NCBI RefSeq assembly: GCF_024713945.1
Contig: NC_134677.1
Coordinates: forward strand, 1,429,001-1,493,000
Direction: 5' to 3'
Length of the DNA stretch: 64,000 bases
Source of the DNA: Dermatophagoides farinae
Taxonomy: Eukaryota > Arthropoda > Arachnida > Sarcoptiformes > Pyroglyphidae
Of the stretch, positions 51,423 through 63,328 are shown piece after piece; within the stretch, counting starts at the first letter, position 1; each line of letters opens with the position of its first letter. The position numbers and the translations under genes are program-made. A model generated the notes under the pieces. It saw nothing but the letters and a program-made list of their open reading frames with translations. It was not told where the DNA came from and did not search any database.

Positions 51423-54399
51423 GATTACCACTTGTGTTTTATTTTTGTTTTCAAGCTATAGATAGTCTCACTGTAGATGAATAGAAATGAATACTCTGTA
51501 TTGAAGAATGTCTATGGTGGTCGAATGAATGAATTTTAAATTTTCAATGAGAAAATTTAGTCTAAAAACCAAATTCAATTATCCAGATTTTTTTTAAATG
51601 TCAAACAAAACACACGAATATATATGCCAACTGTTTAACCTGAAACAAATGAATTAAAATGAAAAATTTGTTTTTGAAATAATCAAAATTTTACATACCT
51701 CGCTTTTGTTCTGGTCATTTATTCAAATACCACCACAAAGATGAACCAAAAAATGTAATTTTTTTTTTGAATTAAAATTATCATTTGGCAAAATAGGCCC
51801 CAACTATTTTGACATAGTATAGGCCAGAAATTAATCAGAAAAACATTCGATTAGTTTACATTTTGAACCGATTTTCAATATATATTTATTATGTGATGAA
51901 ATTTTATGTGTTTGTTGTTGGATTTTACTTTTTGAAATTTTCACTAAACAAAAAAAAACTATTATCGGTTTATAAACACAAAATATAGATGGGCGGACGA
52001 ATTAAAAAAAATGTAAAAATCCGAGGGCGTTTAATAAATATATTAATAATTTAATCGTTTCTAGTTGACACTAAACACGGTTTACGGTTGATTGATAAAT
52101 CTGTAAATGAAAAAAAAAGAAAACATCAATAAAAAAAAAATCATAATAATCAATGAATCGAAACACACACAAAAAAAATCAAAATGATAATAATCATAAT
52201 GATGATTATGACCTCAGTATCATTGTATCACCATGCAATGTGACCAGTGAACAATAAAAAAAAACCGACAAACCGACAAAAAAACGGAATAGATCAATGA
52301 CACTGAAAACAAAAAAAATAATCAAACCTTTTAATACATCGAGTGTTGTGGTGGTGAGTTTTTGGAAAACCATGGGTAAAAAAAAAACCTATGAAAATCA
52401 ATTCGATTGATTGATTTTTGATTTGCATATTCGTTATTATTATTACTCATTACACGATTCGATATGTTTATGAATCATTGAATCAATTGATCGGAAAACA
52501 TCAATCGAATGAAAAAAAAACAAAAGACAAAAACAAACAAACTATAATAATATATGACTATAACAACTTTTTAATGCCGGTTCATTCGAATCGAATGTAA
52601 TGAGAGATAGAATAGAAAAATCGATGTATTGTGTTTATATATATACACACAAATCGCAATTGTTATAAAAAAATGCCATAAAAATAACAATAACACTAGC
52701 AACATCAACAAAAAAAAAAAATGCAAACAGCAGAGTTTACGAATACATCATCATCATCACGAAGCAACTAATTATGGTAACAACTACTACTACTACTACT
52801 AAATCATTGGATACAAGCATCATCATCATCATTTAGTTTCTATTCTTAGATAAATGATGATGTTGCAACAAGAGGAAAGGTTAAATGATAAAATTTAAAT
52901 ATAAAAAAAAATGTACGTTTTATATGTGTCTGGTATGTGGTTTGTGTGTGTTTGTATTGAATGAATGAATCAATGACGATGACGATGGCGATGATGATGA
53001 ACATATGATAGGAATGTTTAGCCATGAAATTCGAATATATTCAGGGATATTCAGTATTGAAAACAAATAAACAAATGTGTTCATTAATCAAGCTTAATGT
53101 AGATTTGTTATGAGAAAATAAAAATGGCCAATTCAAGTTGAAGTTTTATTATGAATTTTGTAACCAACGTAAAACGCTAGGTCCATAGACAAAACATTTT
53201 TTTGTTTGTTTGATACTTTGTTAAAGTTTTGGCATTTTTTTTGCACAAATCCGGAAACTAATGAAAAAAAAATTTTTTGAAAATATATTATTTCGATGCC
53301 AAATTGGCAAACAGACAAAATAAACACATATACAATATTGTAATGCACAACAAATGAAAGTGGATGTGTGTGTGTGTGTTTGAATTATTTTCATTTTCAA
53401 AGAACCGGTATCATCAAACTTACCTAAAGAAAAAAAAAAGAATTATAGCCAGCGATTATTGATAAAATTAAAGGACAAAATAAAAATTGACAAGTTTTGA
53501 TAATAAGTTGATGATAAAAATAAATTAAATCCTTGTCATTGAATACGATAATTTTCTGCAATAATAACAATGATGATGATGATGATGATGATGACGTTGA
53601 TAATGGAATGAATAATTTTTTTTTGTTGTTGGTTAATTAAAATAATAATAAACCAACAAATAATAATACCGGTTGGCTGGATAATCGTCGTGATGATAAA
53701 AAAAATACGTCAAAAAAAAATGTTGTTTATTGCATGTTGTTAATGTAAATCAAATCAATTCACTTACAAAATTTAATATACTTTGAATTCCTTGATGCTT
53801 TTGTTCGTTTCGAAAAAAAACCGAATCCTAGAAAATACTGGACAAGGACAAATCTATATAGTATGCAAACAAAAAGAAAGAAAAACACTTTCAATAGCAA
53901 CAACAACAACACACACACATAATGAAAATTCCAAATCGAGCCAAATATATTGGAGAAAAATTCATTGAAAATAAAAAAAATTTTTTTTGCAAGATGAAAA
54001 CATAAACAACACACGAACAACTTAATTTAGTGTGTGTATAAACTCATCGAACGCGCGCGCAATAATGATGACCATTTCCACTTTTTATATATATAAATAG
54101 CGATTTATCAAATTTGAATTAAAAAATTGACCAAAAACAAATTAATTGGCCGGCTTGTTGATATTCAATACAAGGTCATGGTCCCGCTTTTTTTTACTTG
54201 TGTGTTTGTGTGTGGTTAAAAGTTCAAAGGTAAAAACATTGAATTTTTTCTTTTTTTTTTGGTTATTTCATCATTGTGTTACGTACTCTATGAATTATAT
54301 CACTCACGATTATTAAATGATTTTGGTGTTTTATTTTTTTTTTTTTTTTTGAAAAAAAGTTTGAATTTAGTTTTTGTCTGGAAAAAAAAATTCTGAATA
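51423..54399. other. intergenic region, probable minus-strand leader exons
   Basis: This holds the 59-bp intron 51698-51640, a second minus-strand donor near 53765 (TTTT|GTAAGT) and a GC-rich spot GCGCGCGC near 54052-54060 that may mark a promoter facing both ways, toward CCDC12 and toward the minus-strand leader. The rest is AT-rich filler with (GAT)n near 53571-53593 and (TAC)n near 52785-52799. No further coding exon is supported. Confidence 0.45.
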
Positions 54400-55302
54400 A
54401 TGTCTGATACAGAAGAATCAATGATTGGATCGATGGAAGAGGAAGCATTGAAACGTAAACAACGTCTTGATGAACTACGAAATAAACGTAAAAATTCCGA
54501 AACAAATCAATCAGAATCGAATGCAAAAAATTCGATACAATTGCCCAAGTAAATTTTTTTTTTTATTGTTTTTGAAAAATTTTTCACCCTGTTAATCATT
54601 GTTAATTTTCTACATTGTCAAAATAGACCAAAATTTCGTAATTATAATCCATCTGATGAAAGTTTAAAGGAAAATTCATTGCCAAAAGCAAGACCTGAAA
54701 ATGGTATGATTATTGATCTAGATTCTAGAAAACATTGATTGATTGAATTTTTCTTTCCATTTGGTAAAAATAAATAGTCAAAGATCAATTAACAGATGAA
54801 TTGGAAATTGCCAAATCAAATGATGCACTTGTTGATGACATTGTAAGTTTATCATTTAATACAATTGATTTCAAACTTTTTTTTTTACCTGTCATTGTTG
54901 TTTATCTTTTCTGTTTTTTTGAAACAAACAAACAACAATAGGATTTGACAAAGTTGGCACCGAAAAAAATTGATTGGGATCTAAAAAGGAATATAGCGAA
55001 AAAATTGGATAAACTGGAAAGAAAAACACAGATTGCCATTGCTGAATTAATCAGTATGTTTTTTGTTGTTGTTGTTGTTGTTGATGGCGGTCACAAAAAT
55101 CATAAGACTTTTTTTTGCCATCCATAAATTTTAGCTTGTCATTGTTATTGATTTGTTTTTGTTTTTTTTTATTTCATTTGTCAAAAAAAAACTAGGAATC
55201 CGATTAAAATCGAGTAAAATTGAAGATCTTGATCAAGCAACTGAAGATCTGGAATCAGCTAATCGAAATATAGATTTAGCCGATGATGATATTGACGATT
55301 GA
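54400..55302 (+). CDS. CCDC12: CCDC12 spliceosome-associated protein, five exons
   Basis: Exons are 54400-54548, 54627-54703, 54778-54842, 54942-55053 and 55196-55302, giving 169 residues. CCDC12 is the animal counterpart of fission yeast Cwf18, a small component of the activated spliceosome. Matching segments are MEEEALKRKQRLDELRNKR at the N-terminus, KFRNYNPSDESLKENSLPKA in the middle, and the hallmark DLTKLAPKKIDWDLKRNIAK followed by LERKTQIAIAELIR. The last part is acidic (DLADDDIDD). Length is close to the human protein (about 166). Introns are 64-142 bp. The next gene on the same strand, NDUFB4, starts 296 bp after the stop. A polyadenylation-like AATAAA lies near 55363. Confidence 0.93.
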
Positions 55303-55452
55303 TGGGTAAAACCATTGAATTTTTTCCTATTCATATTCATTTTCGATGTATATAAATTAAAAAAATAAATTCATTTGAATTCCCTGAAAATAAAAAGAAA
55401 AATTCAATGACAAATCAAATTTTTTTTCAATTCCATTCGAATTTTTTTTTTT

Positions 55453-55462
55453 GGGGGGGGGG
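55453..55462 (+). repeat. ten-G homopolymer after a T tract
   Basis: A run of ten G follows twelve or so T between CCDC12 and NDUFB4. G homopolymers of this size are otherwise absent from this AT-rich window. Just downstream is ATCGATAG (near 55467), a DRE-like half-match close to the likely NDUFB4 start. Confidence 0.8.
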
Positions 55463-55598
55463 CATAATCGATAGTTTCGCTCGTCACCTGATTGTGTCAT
55501 TGAATTGTGTTTTGGATGATCGGCTGAAGATCTGATTTTTGTATAAGAATTTTTTTTTGTATATTATAATTTTCTTTTTGCAAACAAACAAAGAAAAA

Positions 55599-56100
55599 AT
55601 GGCCGACGGAAAAAAACAATATTGGGAAAGTCCCGAAGAAATTGAAAAAATTATGAAACGTCGAGAGATTCGTCATCGACTTCAACAGGAATTTAATCGA
55701 ATCAATTACAATCCATATCGTATGCAACAACATATTGAATTGGTAAATTTTTATTTTGTCATTCACATTAATTTCTTATCATTTCTAATTTAAACAAAAA
55801 AAAAATTGATCCGATAACCATTGATAGCTCGATCCTGCCATTAGTCGATATTCGGCTATGCGTGCATCAATTTATGAACATTGGAAACCAAATTGGAGAG
55901 GATTCTGGAAATGGAGTTTTGTTTCATACATACCAATTGTTTTAATGGCTTATCGTTTAACTGGTTACATGGTTAGTGTAAAACAAATTTATATGGATTA
56001 TTCTAAATTCTATTTATTTTTTTTCTTGTAGCAAGAAGTTAATGCTGATTGCCGTACTGGTGCAATTCCATATGAAAGACGAGAATTTCGAAGAATTTAA
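55599..56100 (+). CDS. NDUFB4: NADH dehydrogenase (complex I) subunit B15, NDUFB4
   Basis: Exons are 55599-55742, 55828-55971 and 56032-56100, all phase 0, 118 residues. This is an accessory subunit of the membrane arm of mitochondrial complex I. The family pattern is visible: SPEEIEKIMKRREIRHRLQQEF, then NPYRMQQHIELLDPAISRY, then EHWKPNWRGFWKW and one membrane segment (about residues 79-93, SFVSYIPIVLMAYRL). The tail is basic and ends GAIPYERREFRRI. Length is a little under the human 129 residues. There is no cleavable presequence, as usual for the family. Polyadenylation-like AATAAA elements follow directly at 56100 and near 56122. Confidence 0.9.
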
Positions 56101-56482
56101 ATAAAATTTAAAAAAAATACATAATAAAACAATTTAGCCTATTTTCTTGCCATGTTTAGCCATTAAATAATGATGTATCATATGTTGGTGTGATCAATTA
56201 TAAATTGATTAAATCAAACTTTTTTTCTTTCTCACTAATTTCTTGAATAAGTTTTTATTTTTGTTTTTTTTTTCAAAAATAAAATTTTTTAAATATATAG
56301 AAATAGAAATCATTGAATAAATGCAATATTTATGTATAACAGAGCAACAAGGACAAGGAAAACAAATGATCAAAAAAAAAAAAAAAATTAAAAAAATAAA
56401 AATAAAAATAAAATTATTCCGAGAAACAATTAATGACTTAGCAATGAATGTGTGTGTGTGTGTGTGTGTATAGGTGTGTGAT
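56101..56482. other. convergent 3' region of NDUFB4 and NHE
   Basis: This is 380 bp between the two stop codons. It is AT-rich with a poly-A stretch near 56374-56390 and (GT)n near 56449-56469. It must contain both 3' UTR ends; nothing else is visible. Confidence 0.6.
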
Positions 56483-59400
56483 TTATTTTCGAAGATGTTT
56501 CAATAATGGTTCTGGATTCAATACAACACTTGTTGCCGTTGTCGTTGTTGTGACCAAAGAACTGGTCATTTCCATTGTCGACATAATAACATTATCCTAT
56601 GTGGGAATAAATTTTTATTCAATTTGAATTTTTTTTTCTTGCAAATCTTGATATATATAAAATATTGAAACAACCAATCAATCAAGCAAGCAAGCAAGCA
56701 GAAGAAGGAACAAATAAACAAACAAACAAACAAACAAACAAATTGATAAAAATATCACCAATTTTCTATTATTAATAAATATAATATATATGATATAATA
56801 ACATCGTCTATGTATAATTCGTCTACGAAATGAAATCATTATCATCGTCAAATAAAAATTTTCGTGACTAAAAAAAAACAAAATGAAAATTAAATATTGA
56901 TATAAATTGAATGAGGATAAGGAATTGAATTTTTTTTTTTGATGCAAAAATATAATAATAATTTAACTATGTGAAATTATATACGCACCGAAGAATCTGT
57001 GAATGAAATTCGATTCGTTGAATTTATGGGAGATTTATTTCGATTTTTATTCATTGTTGTTGCTGATGATGATGACGACGATGGTGATTGTTTTTGTTGA
57101 ACATTCAATGTTTTTGGAATGATTTCAGCTACCGTCGTAGTAGTTGGTATAGAATTATTATTAGTAAAAAGATTATTGTTGTTACCGTTACTCGTATTAT
57201 TATTATTATTATTGTTGTTACTTTGTAATTGATTATAATCAAAATAATTTCTTCGTTGTGAATATGGATCTAATTTTGTTTCCTCATGATTCTGATGTAA
57301 TTCATTATTCAAAAACATTATATCCATCTAAACATATTTGAATGAAAAAACAATAAATTCAATTGATACCAGTATGAAATGTTTAAATAAGGAATTAAAT
57401 TAAACCTTTTGATTATCTGAATGAGTGGTTTCAGTTCCTAGAAATTCATCTTTATCATTTAATTGTTGTGTCGATGTTAATAAACGAGATATTGGTAAAC
57501 AAAATTGCGGCATCGTTTCCATCAATGATGGCCGTGAATGTGTTAATAATGGTTTCATGAAATTTACATCGAAATTATACCATTTACGTACTAGCCATGC
57601 TTTTTCATATGCATTTTGATGATCCATATGATTTCGATTATTTGTTATTTGATTATGATTAGAAATTGATATATCATCAGTCGGTGTAATCAATTCACTA
57701 GAAAATGATCCAGATCTTTGACGAAGACCATTAAAACCTTGTGATGATGGTTGTTGTTGTTGACTATTAGATGTTCCTTGAACATCATCATTAGGATGAG
57801 ATTCATCAACATTGGTTGATATTTGAAAATAATGCAATAATGGTTGTATGGTACAGCCACAGAATATAATTGAAATTATTGAAATCATCGATGTTGCCGT
57901 CAACATTAAACGACGTGGTGCTGTCAATGTATTTCGAATGGCCAATGCGAATGCCATTGCACCTGTGGGAAAAGTAATGGATCATTACATTAATTTTCAG
58001 AAAAAAAATAAAAAAAAATGAGAAAAATCAAACACCAACCTCGTAGGCCAGAAAAGAATAGAATATGTTGAAATTCGGTAGGAATTTTGTTCGTACGGCC
58101 TAAATTCAATAGATAGCTCAATGGATATATATTGAGAGCACGTCCTATTATTATAGCAACAAATGTGGTCAATATGAATCCTGTGTTCCATAAATGTTGT
58201 GGAAATGTAAACATTGAAACACCAATATAAGCAAATATAAAATTTTCGGCAATAAAATTAGCCATAGCAAATAATGATTTTGTTCGTATTCTTGATTCTT
58301 GACTTAAATTATTATACGTATAATGTGCTTGACATATTCCACAGAATAATACGGAAACAATACCAGATAATTCAAGAACTTCAGCAAGAAGAAAACTTGC
58401 ATAAGACATCAATAAGAATAGTGAACTTTCCAATAATGGATGATCATAAAGACGTGTATGTTTCGTAAGCAATGCTGTAATGCAACCAAAAAATGCACCT
58501 TGTATCAATGAAAAGAAGAATATGTTTAAGAAATATGTTGCAGCATTTGATATTGCAAAGAAAAATCCGGATGAAATATGTTCCTTGAATTTTTCAATCA
58601 AACTGGCCAATACAATAGAAACAACATCATTAAAAATTGATTCACCAAAAACTAATGCATTCAATTTGACATCAACACGTAGATCGGTAAATATAGCCAA
58701 AACGGTTACAGGATCAGTAGCTGAAATGATAGCACCAAAATAAAGACAATCAGTAAAATTGAATTCTTTCATAGTGATTGGCATCAAATATTTGACCATA
58801 TAAAGAACTAGACCGACAACAAAACATGAGATTGTCGTTCCAATAAATGCATATACAATAATGGCGCCTAAATTTCGAAAGAAAGATTTCTTCTTCAACG
58901 AATATCCGGCATTGAATACAATAACCGGTAATATAAGATTGAAAAATATTTCCGGATCAAATGTTGCTTTTTCAGAGAAATGTTGATTCTGTGGCATTGT
59001 TGAATCGGTTTTTGGATTGAATAATTCTCCTTTAAATACATATGCATATGATCGTTGTTCAGTCGAGCTGGTTTCATTACTCATGGTTATTTTATAATGA
59101 AGTGGTAAATTCCATACAAATTTCGGCACATCAAATGTTATCCATAACATATCGGGTGGTGCATCCGAAGTTAAATTCACTGTTTCATCTTTTGGACTGA
59201 CTCTGTTTTTTTTAGGAAAAAAAATAGATTCAAGCGATCATGAGTTTGTTAAAAATTTTTTTTTATATCTAACCTTAATTGTGAAACTTTTGTATCCGAA
59301 CCACTATAACGAATTATTGCACCAACAATTAATCCATAAATAATGGCCAGACCAGTTTCATGAAAGAAATCATGCAAAAATCGAACACGTTTATGTTTGA

Positions 59401-59632
59401 ATAACCATACGGTACAAACAATAATGATCATAATGGTTACATATGATAATAAATTCAATGAATCTAAACGATGTATTTCACGTGCTTTTTGATCTTGTCG
59501 TATGACTAAAAATTCTGATGTTTGTACACCAATAATAAAACCAATGATTAGAATGAATAAATGATGAACATATCGTAGCCATGATCTTGTTGTTGTTATT
59601 GATCTTGAAAATGGCATAATGTTGAATTTCAT
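56483..59632 (-). CDS. SLC9A6: endosomal Na+/H+ exchanger, NHE6/7/9 type, five exons
   Basis: Exons are 59632-59274, 59202-58040, 57962-57406, 57327-56989 and 56596-56483, joining in frame to 843 residues. The protein exchanges H+ for Na+ or K+ across endosome or trans-Golgi membranes. It opens with a signal-like hydrophobic segment (25-38). Then come SLNLLSYVTIMIIIVCTVWLFKH and ETGLAIIYGLIVG, typical of organellar NHEs, then about ten more membrane segments. The transport core shows SATDPVTVLAIF (about 280-291) and FGESIFNDVVS with the Asn-Asp pair near 311-312, followed by the SGLRGAMAFALAIR signature across an exon junction. The cytosolic tail (from about residue 560) is Asn/Ser/Thr-rich and longer in low complexity than in vertebrates, but keeps YEKAWLVRKWYNFDVNFMKPLLT. 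It could be the single arthropod equivalent of SLC9A6/7/9. Confidence 0.94.
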
Positions 59633-60673
59633 TTTTTTGTTTTGTTTTGTTGTTTTTGTTTAAAGATGATCACGAATAAATTATACATTCGACACATTCA
59701 AATATATCACTTTCGAATAGTTTTATTATGACAAATTTGTAACATTTTTTATTTACGACGTTTGTTGATGAGTTAGTTAGTGATAGAGATAGAGAGAAAA
59801 AGAGATGAAATACCACAAAATAAATTGAAATAACTATTTAGAAATGGCGAGAAAAAAAACGAATCGAACGGGAAAATAAACATATTGTCAAAAAAAAAAA
59901 AAAAAAAACAAATTGATAACTTACCAATAATAATAACAAGAAATATTTTTATTATCACAATAAACAATCAGCGTATTTGATTATGATGATGATAATTATA
60001 TAATAATCTATCTATATTTCGTACTATAATCAATCAATCAATGAATCATCAAAGTGTTGAAATTTACATTATTTACATCAGATGACAATGACAATATGTA
60101 TTGGTGTTTGCCAAACGATGACGCGACTACAATTTTTTTTATATTGTGAATCAAAAAGGGGGAACGAAATAAAAAAAAAAAAAAATTTTTCTTGTTGTTG
60201 ACGACGACAATAAAAAAAAACGGTGCCTTGTTGTTGTTGAAGAAAATTATAGAAAAAAAATGGTGAAGCATACACACATGAACAACAACAACAACAACAA
60301 CAAAAACAAGATCAAAGCCGTATGCACCAAAAACCAATTTAATATTGTGCTTTTGGATCATGAGATATTTTTGCCGAAAAAAAATATGAGATATATAGAA
60401 ACAAAAACAACGACGACGACGACGACGACGACGACAACGAAATAATTCATGAGAAAAAAAAAATATGTTTACTTCTAATTTGTTACAATAGATGGCGATA
60501 AGTAATCGATTTGTTAAAATAGTTTTATAAATGGGTTGAAATAGTGAGCAAACATGCTCACACACACACGCAAAGCTAAACTTCCGTCTTTCTTTCGCTG
60601 TGTTTGTTGTGACTCGTGTGTGTGAATTCGAATTTGTTTTTTTCCCTTTTTTGTTTCAAATTTTGATATCAAA
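59633..60673. promoter_or_regulatory. divergent promoter region NHE / FAU
   Basis: This is a 1.04-kb head-to-head spacer. It holds AGATGGCGATA at 60490-60500 (YY1/Pho-like) next to AATCGAT (60504-60510, DRE-like), a (CGA)n tract at 60411-60435 and (CAA)n near 60281-60302. On the plus side, CTTCCGTCTTTCTTTCG (60581-60597) looks like the FAU start with a TOP tract. Antisense open frames here are low complexity. Confidence 0.5.
60411..60435. repeat. (CGA)n trinucleotide tract
   Basis: Eight CGA units, a GC-richer repeat that stands out in the AT-rich spacer between NHE and FAU. Confidence 0.9.
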
Positions 60674-61075
60674 ATGCAAATTTTCATCCGCCATCAAGGT
60701 ACCCATGTGGTCGAATGTTCCAATGATGATTTTGTTTATGGATTGAAACAAAAAATTGAACAACTTCATCAGATTCCAGCTGAAGAACAAATCCTCTATC
60801 ATAATGGACATGCATTGGATGATGATGAACGTATTGTCGATTGTTTGACAAATGGTACGAATATTGAATTAAATCTACGATTATTGGGTGGTAAAGTTCA
60901 TGGTTCATTGGCTCGTGCCGGTAAAGTACGTGCACAAACACCTAAAGTTGATAAACAAGAAAAGAAAAAGAAACCTACTGGTCGTGCTAAACGTCGTTTA
61001 CAATATAATCGACGATTTGTCAATGCTGTACGTGTTCCAGGACGTAAACGTGGACCTAATGCTAATGCCTAATTA
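60674..61075 (+). CDS. FAU: FAU: ubiquitin-like FUBI fused to ribosomal protein eS30
   Basis: A single coding exon encodes 132 residues ending at a TAA. Residues 1-73 form the ubiquitin-like FUBI domain (MQIFIRHQ ... NLRLLGG), and residues 74-132 are ribosomal protein S30/eS30 ([19 protein letters not shown] ... [17 protein letters not shown]). The precursor is cut after Gly-Gly to free eS30, a small 40S subunit protein. The eS30 part has the usual 59 residues and a Lys/Arg-rich core. The FUBI part is more divergent, as is common in the family. A pyrimidine-rich start (60581-60597) suggests TOP-type translational control. Any intron must lie in the 5' UTR. A polyadenylation signal AATAAA is at 61117-61122. 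The gene is head-to-head with NHE. Confidence 0.98.
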
Positions 61076-61389
61076 AAAATGATTGTCATTTTCTTTTTTT
61101 CTTCAAAAATTGATTGAATAAAAAAATTTTTTAATCAAAAAAAAACAAAAACGTATTATGATTGTGTTTTAATATTTAATGAAATTTGAGAACAAAAATG
61201 AAATTTTTTTTTGTAAATTTTACAGCATTTTGAATACATACACATCGAATGTGATTTGCATAAGAAAAAAAGGTTGAAAGATAGACAAATTTTTTTTCAA
61301 GTGATGGAATCATTGCCATTCAAAATGCAATTCATCCATTTTGAATTTTTTGTTTCCCCCACTTGTTAACGAAGTAGTAGTAGAAGAAA
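61076..61389. other. convergent 3' region of FAU and TFIIA-gamma
   Basis: About 310 bp, AT-rich, with the FAU polyadenylation signal at 61117-61122. No gene is visible. The TFIIA-gamma 3' UTR enters from the right. Confidence 0.6.
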
Positions 61390-61854
61390 TTAATCTTCTT
61401 TTGATTGTTGTTGTTGTGTATTTTTACCATCACAAGCGACAATTTTAACCTTATCGATTTTAATCAATTCTGTTGTTTCACGAAATTCAGCATCTTTCAA
61501 TACAATTGTCCATACATTATCACAATAACGATATGTTTTTAAATGTCCTGCCTGATTTTTTTTTCAAAAAATTTTTTAAATTTAATGAGAATGGGAGAAA
61601 AAAAATCGAAACAACTTACCTTAAATGTTAATCGAGATCTAACACGAGTAGAAAATGCAGCATTAATGGCTTTATCAAAATGTAATAAAACCTTTTGGGC
61701 CAATTGAGGGCTAACCTGTCCAGACTGAATTAGTATGAAAATTAGCAAAAAAAAATTAGAATCAATTCAACAATCCAATTACCTGAACAAATTCATCCAA
61801 TGTTTCTTGTAATGTATTACCAATCGTGGTATTTCGATATAATTGATAACTCAT
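61390..61854 (-). CDS. GTF2A2: transcription factor IIA gamma subunit (TFIIA-S)
   Basis: Exons are 61854-61783, 61724-61620 and 61551-61390, all phase 0, 112 residues. TFIIA-gamma pairs with TFIIA-alpha/beta to stabilise TBP on the promoter. The sequence follows the very conserved family closely: [20 protein letters not shown] at the start, [40 protein letters not shown] and [16 protein letters not shown] at the end. The N-terminal part is the four-helix bundle and the C-terminal part the beta-barrel. Introns are 58 and 68 bp. The start is 418 bp from that of MRPS12 on the opposite strand, so a shared promoter is likely. The last residues (QQQQSKED) are a short local extension. Confidence 0.97.
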
Positions 61855-62272
61855 TTTTGAATCGTTAAAACAAAATTGATTTGAATATAGAAATTATAAT
61901 TATTTTCTATAGAAAATTTGTTTTAAAAATTTCAGAACTAATTTTACAGTAATATCTATTGCATTGTTTGTTTTCGTTTTGATAATGAGAAGCGAAAAAA
62001 AATTCAACAATTTGCTGTTGATTTATTTTGTCACATATAAAAAAAAAACAAAACAAAACAAACGAAATGATGATCGCAATGAAATGCATAAAAACAATGA
62101 AAAAAAAATCCACGATACGTTCATAAAAAACGTTATATCAAATTTTTACATGTGATTTTTTTTTCACTTTAATTCGAGATTCTTTGCATCAATTTTTTTT
62201 TCAACTGGAAAAAATTATCCATCGATTGTTGGGATATTACTCACATAAATATTGAATTCAAATTATAACATC
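61855..62272. promoter_or_regulatory. bidirectional promoter region TFIIA-gamma / MRPS12
   Basis: This is a 418-bp AT-rich head-to-head spacer between two housekeeping starts. No CpG-rich stretch or clear motif is visible apart from poly-A/T runs. Confidence 0.45.
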
Positions 62273-62926
62273 ATGTTTCGATCATTATGGAATGGTTTTA
62301 GTGTGATTGGCTCGAAATTTTTTCTTCCAAAATGTTCAAGTTTGAATCATTTTCCAGAATCGAATCTAAATTGTATGTATCTTTGATTTTGTCATTTTAA
62401 ATGATGCAACCATTTTAAATAAACACATTTTACAGTAATAACAAACAGGTTTGAACTTATAAAACGTTCATTAATGATCGAATCTTTTCATGGTCAGAAA
62501 ACAACGTCCGTAAACACAGCATCGAATCAGGGACAGCAAAAATTTGTTGAAATTCATTCGCATCCATTTGTTGGTACACGAGAAGATTGGGAAGAAGAAC
62601 GATTTCTATTACGTATTCATAAAGCTGGACCTAAAGAAAGACATGTACGACGACATCCATTAGATAATCGACAACAGATGCGTGGTGTAGTGTTGAAAAC
62701 ATTGATTCGTAAGCCAAAAAAACCAAATTCAGCTAATCGTAAATGTGTACTATTACGATTATCAAATGGCAAAGAGGTTACAGCATTTGTACCAGGTGAA
62801 GGACATAATCTACAAGAACATAGTGTTGTTTTAGTACAAAAGAAACGGGTACGTGATGTTCCCGGTTTGAAGATTCGTGTCATTCGTGGTGCATATGATT
62901 GTGCTCATGTTACTAAAAATAAATAG
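62273..62926 (+). CDS. MRPS12: mitochondrial small-subunit ribosomal protein uS12m
   Basis: Exons are 62273-62372 and 62436-62926 (phase 1 junction, 63-bp intron), giving 196 residues. I chose the upstream ATG because exon 1 supplies a basic, hydrophobic leader ([20 protein letters not shown]) of mitochondrial type and splices in frame. The second-exon ATG at 62474 would lack it. The S12 core is unmistakable: [20 protein letters not shown], then [40 protein letters not shown] and a final [13 protein letters not shown]. The PNSANRK and GEGHNLQEH segments lie at the decoding centre in the family. A linker of about 80 residues before the core is longer than in the human protein. Polyadenylation-like AATAAA is near 63013. 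Confidence 0.96.
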
Positions 62927-63328
62927 ATCATCATCTACAAAAAAATAATGTTGATGTTTATATTTATTATTGTTAGCAATCAATAGATGAATTGTTTAAT
63001 GTTTATTTTGTAAATAAAAAAAAATCATTTAATTTGAAAATTGCAAATTTTTTTTGTTTTTTAATTCAACTATATACACATTGTTTATGAATGGTTTTCT
63101 AGTTGCCAACAATACTTCCGCGAGTACACGTTTTTTCTTTCGTTCTTTTTCTTTATATTTCTAAACGTGTGCTGGCATTGTATTTGTTTTTTCATTATTT
63201 TGTTTCTTGAAATTATTCCAAATTTTTGAAACCAAAGTAAGTAAATTTTTTTCCCAATAATTCTGTTAATGCTATGATCAAGTTATTCTATACATTTTTA
63301 TAGTCACAAAACAAACAATTTAAATTGA
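62927..63328 (+). promoter_or_regulatory. RPS28 promoter, TOP tract and 5' UTR intron
   Basis: This spacer holds the MRPS12 3' UTR and the RPS28 start region. CTTCCG at 63116-63121 is followed by a pyrimidine tract at 63131-63153 (TTTTTTCTTTCGTTCTTTTT), a plausible TOP start. A 5' UTR intron fits 63237-63303 (AAA|GTAAGT ... TATAG). CTTCCG plus CTTTCTTTCG-like pyrimidines also occur before FAU. Confidence 0.5.

Noticed and set aside
60038-60565. 175-codon minus-strand frame upstream of FAU
   Set aside because: Composed of Phe, Val and Arg runs from poly-A/T, (CAA)n and (CGA)n; it sits in the promoter spacer with no domain.
62617-62883. 88-codon antisense frame over MRPS12
   Set aside because: Exact mirror of the highly conserved S12 core exon; codon-constraint shadow.
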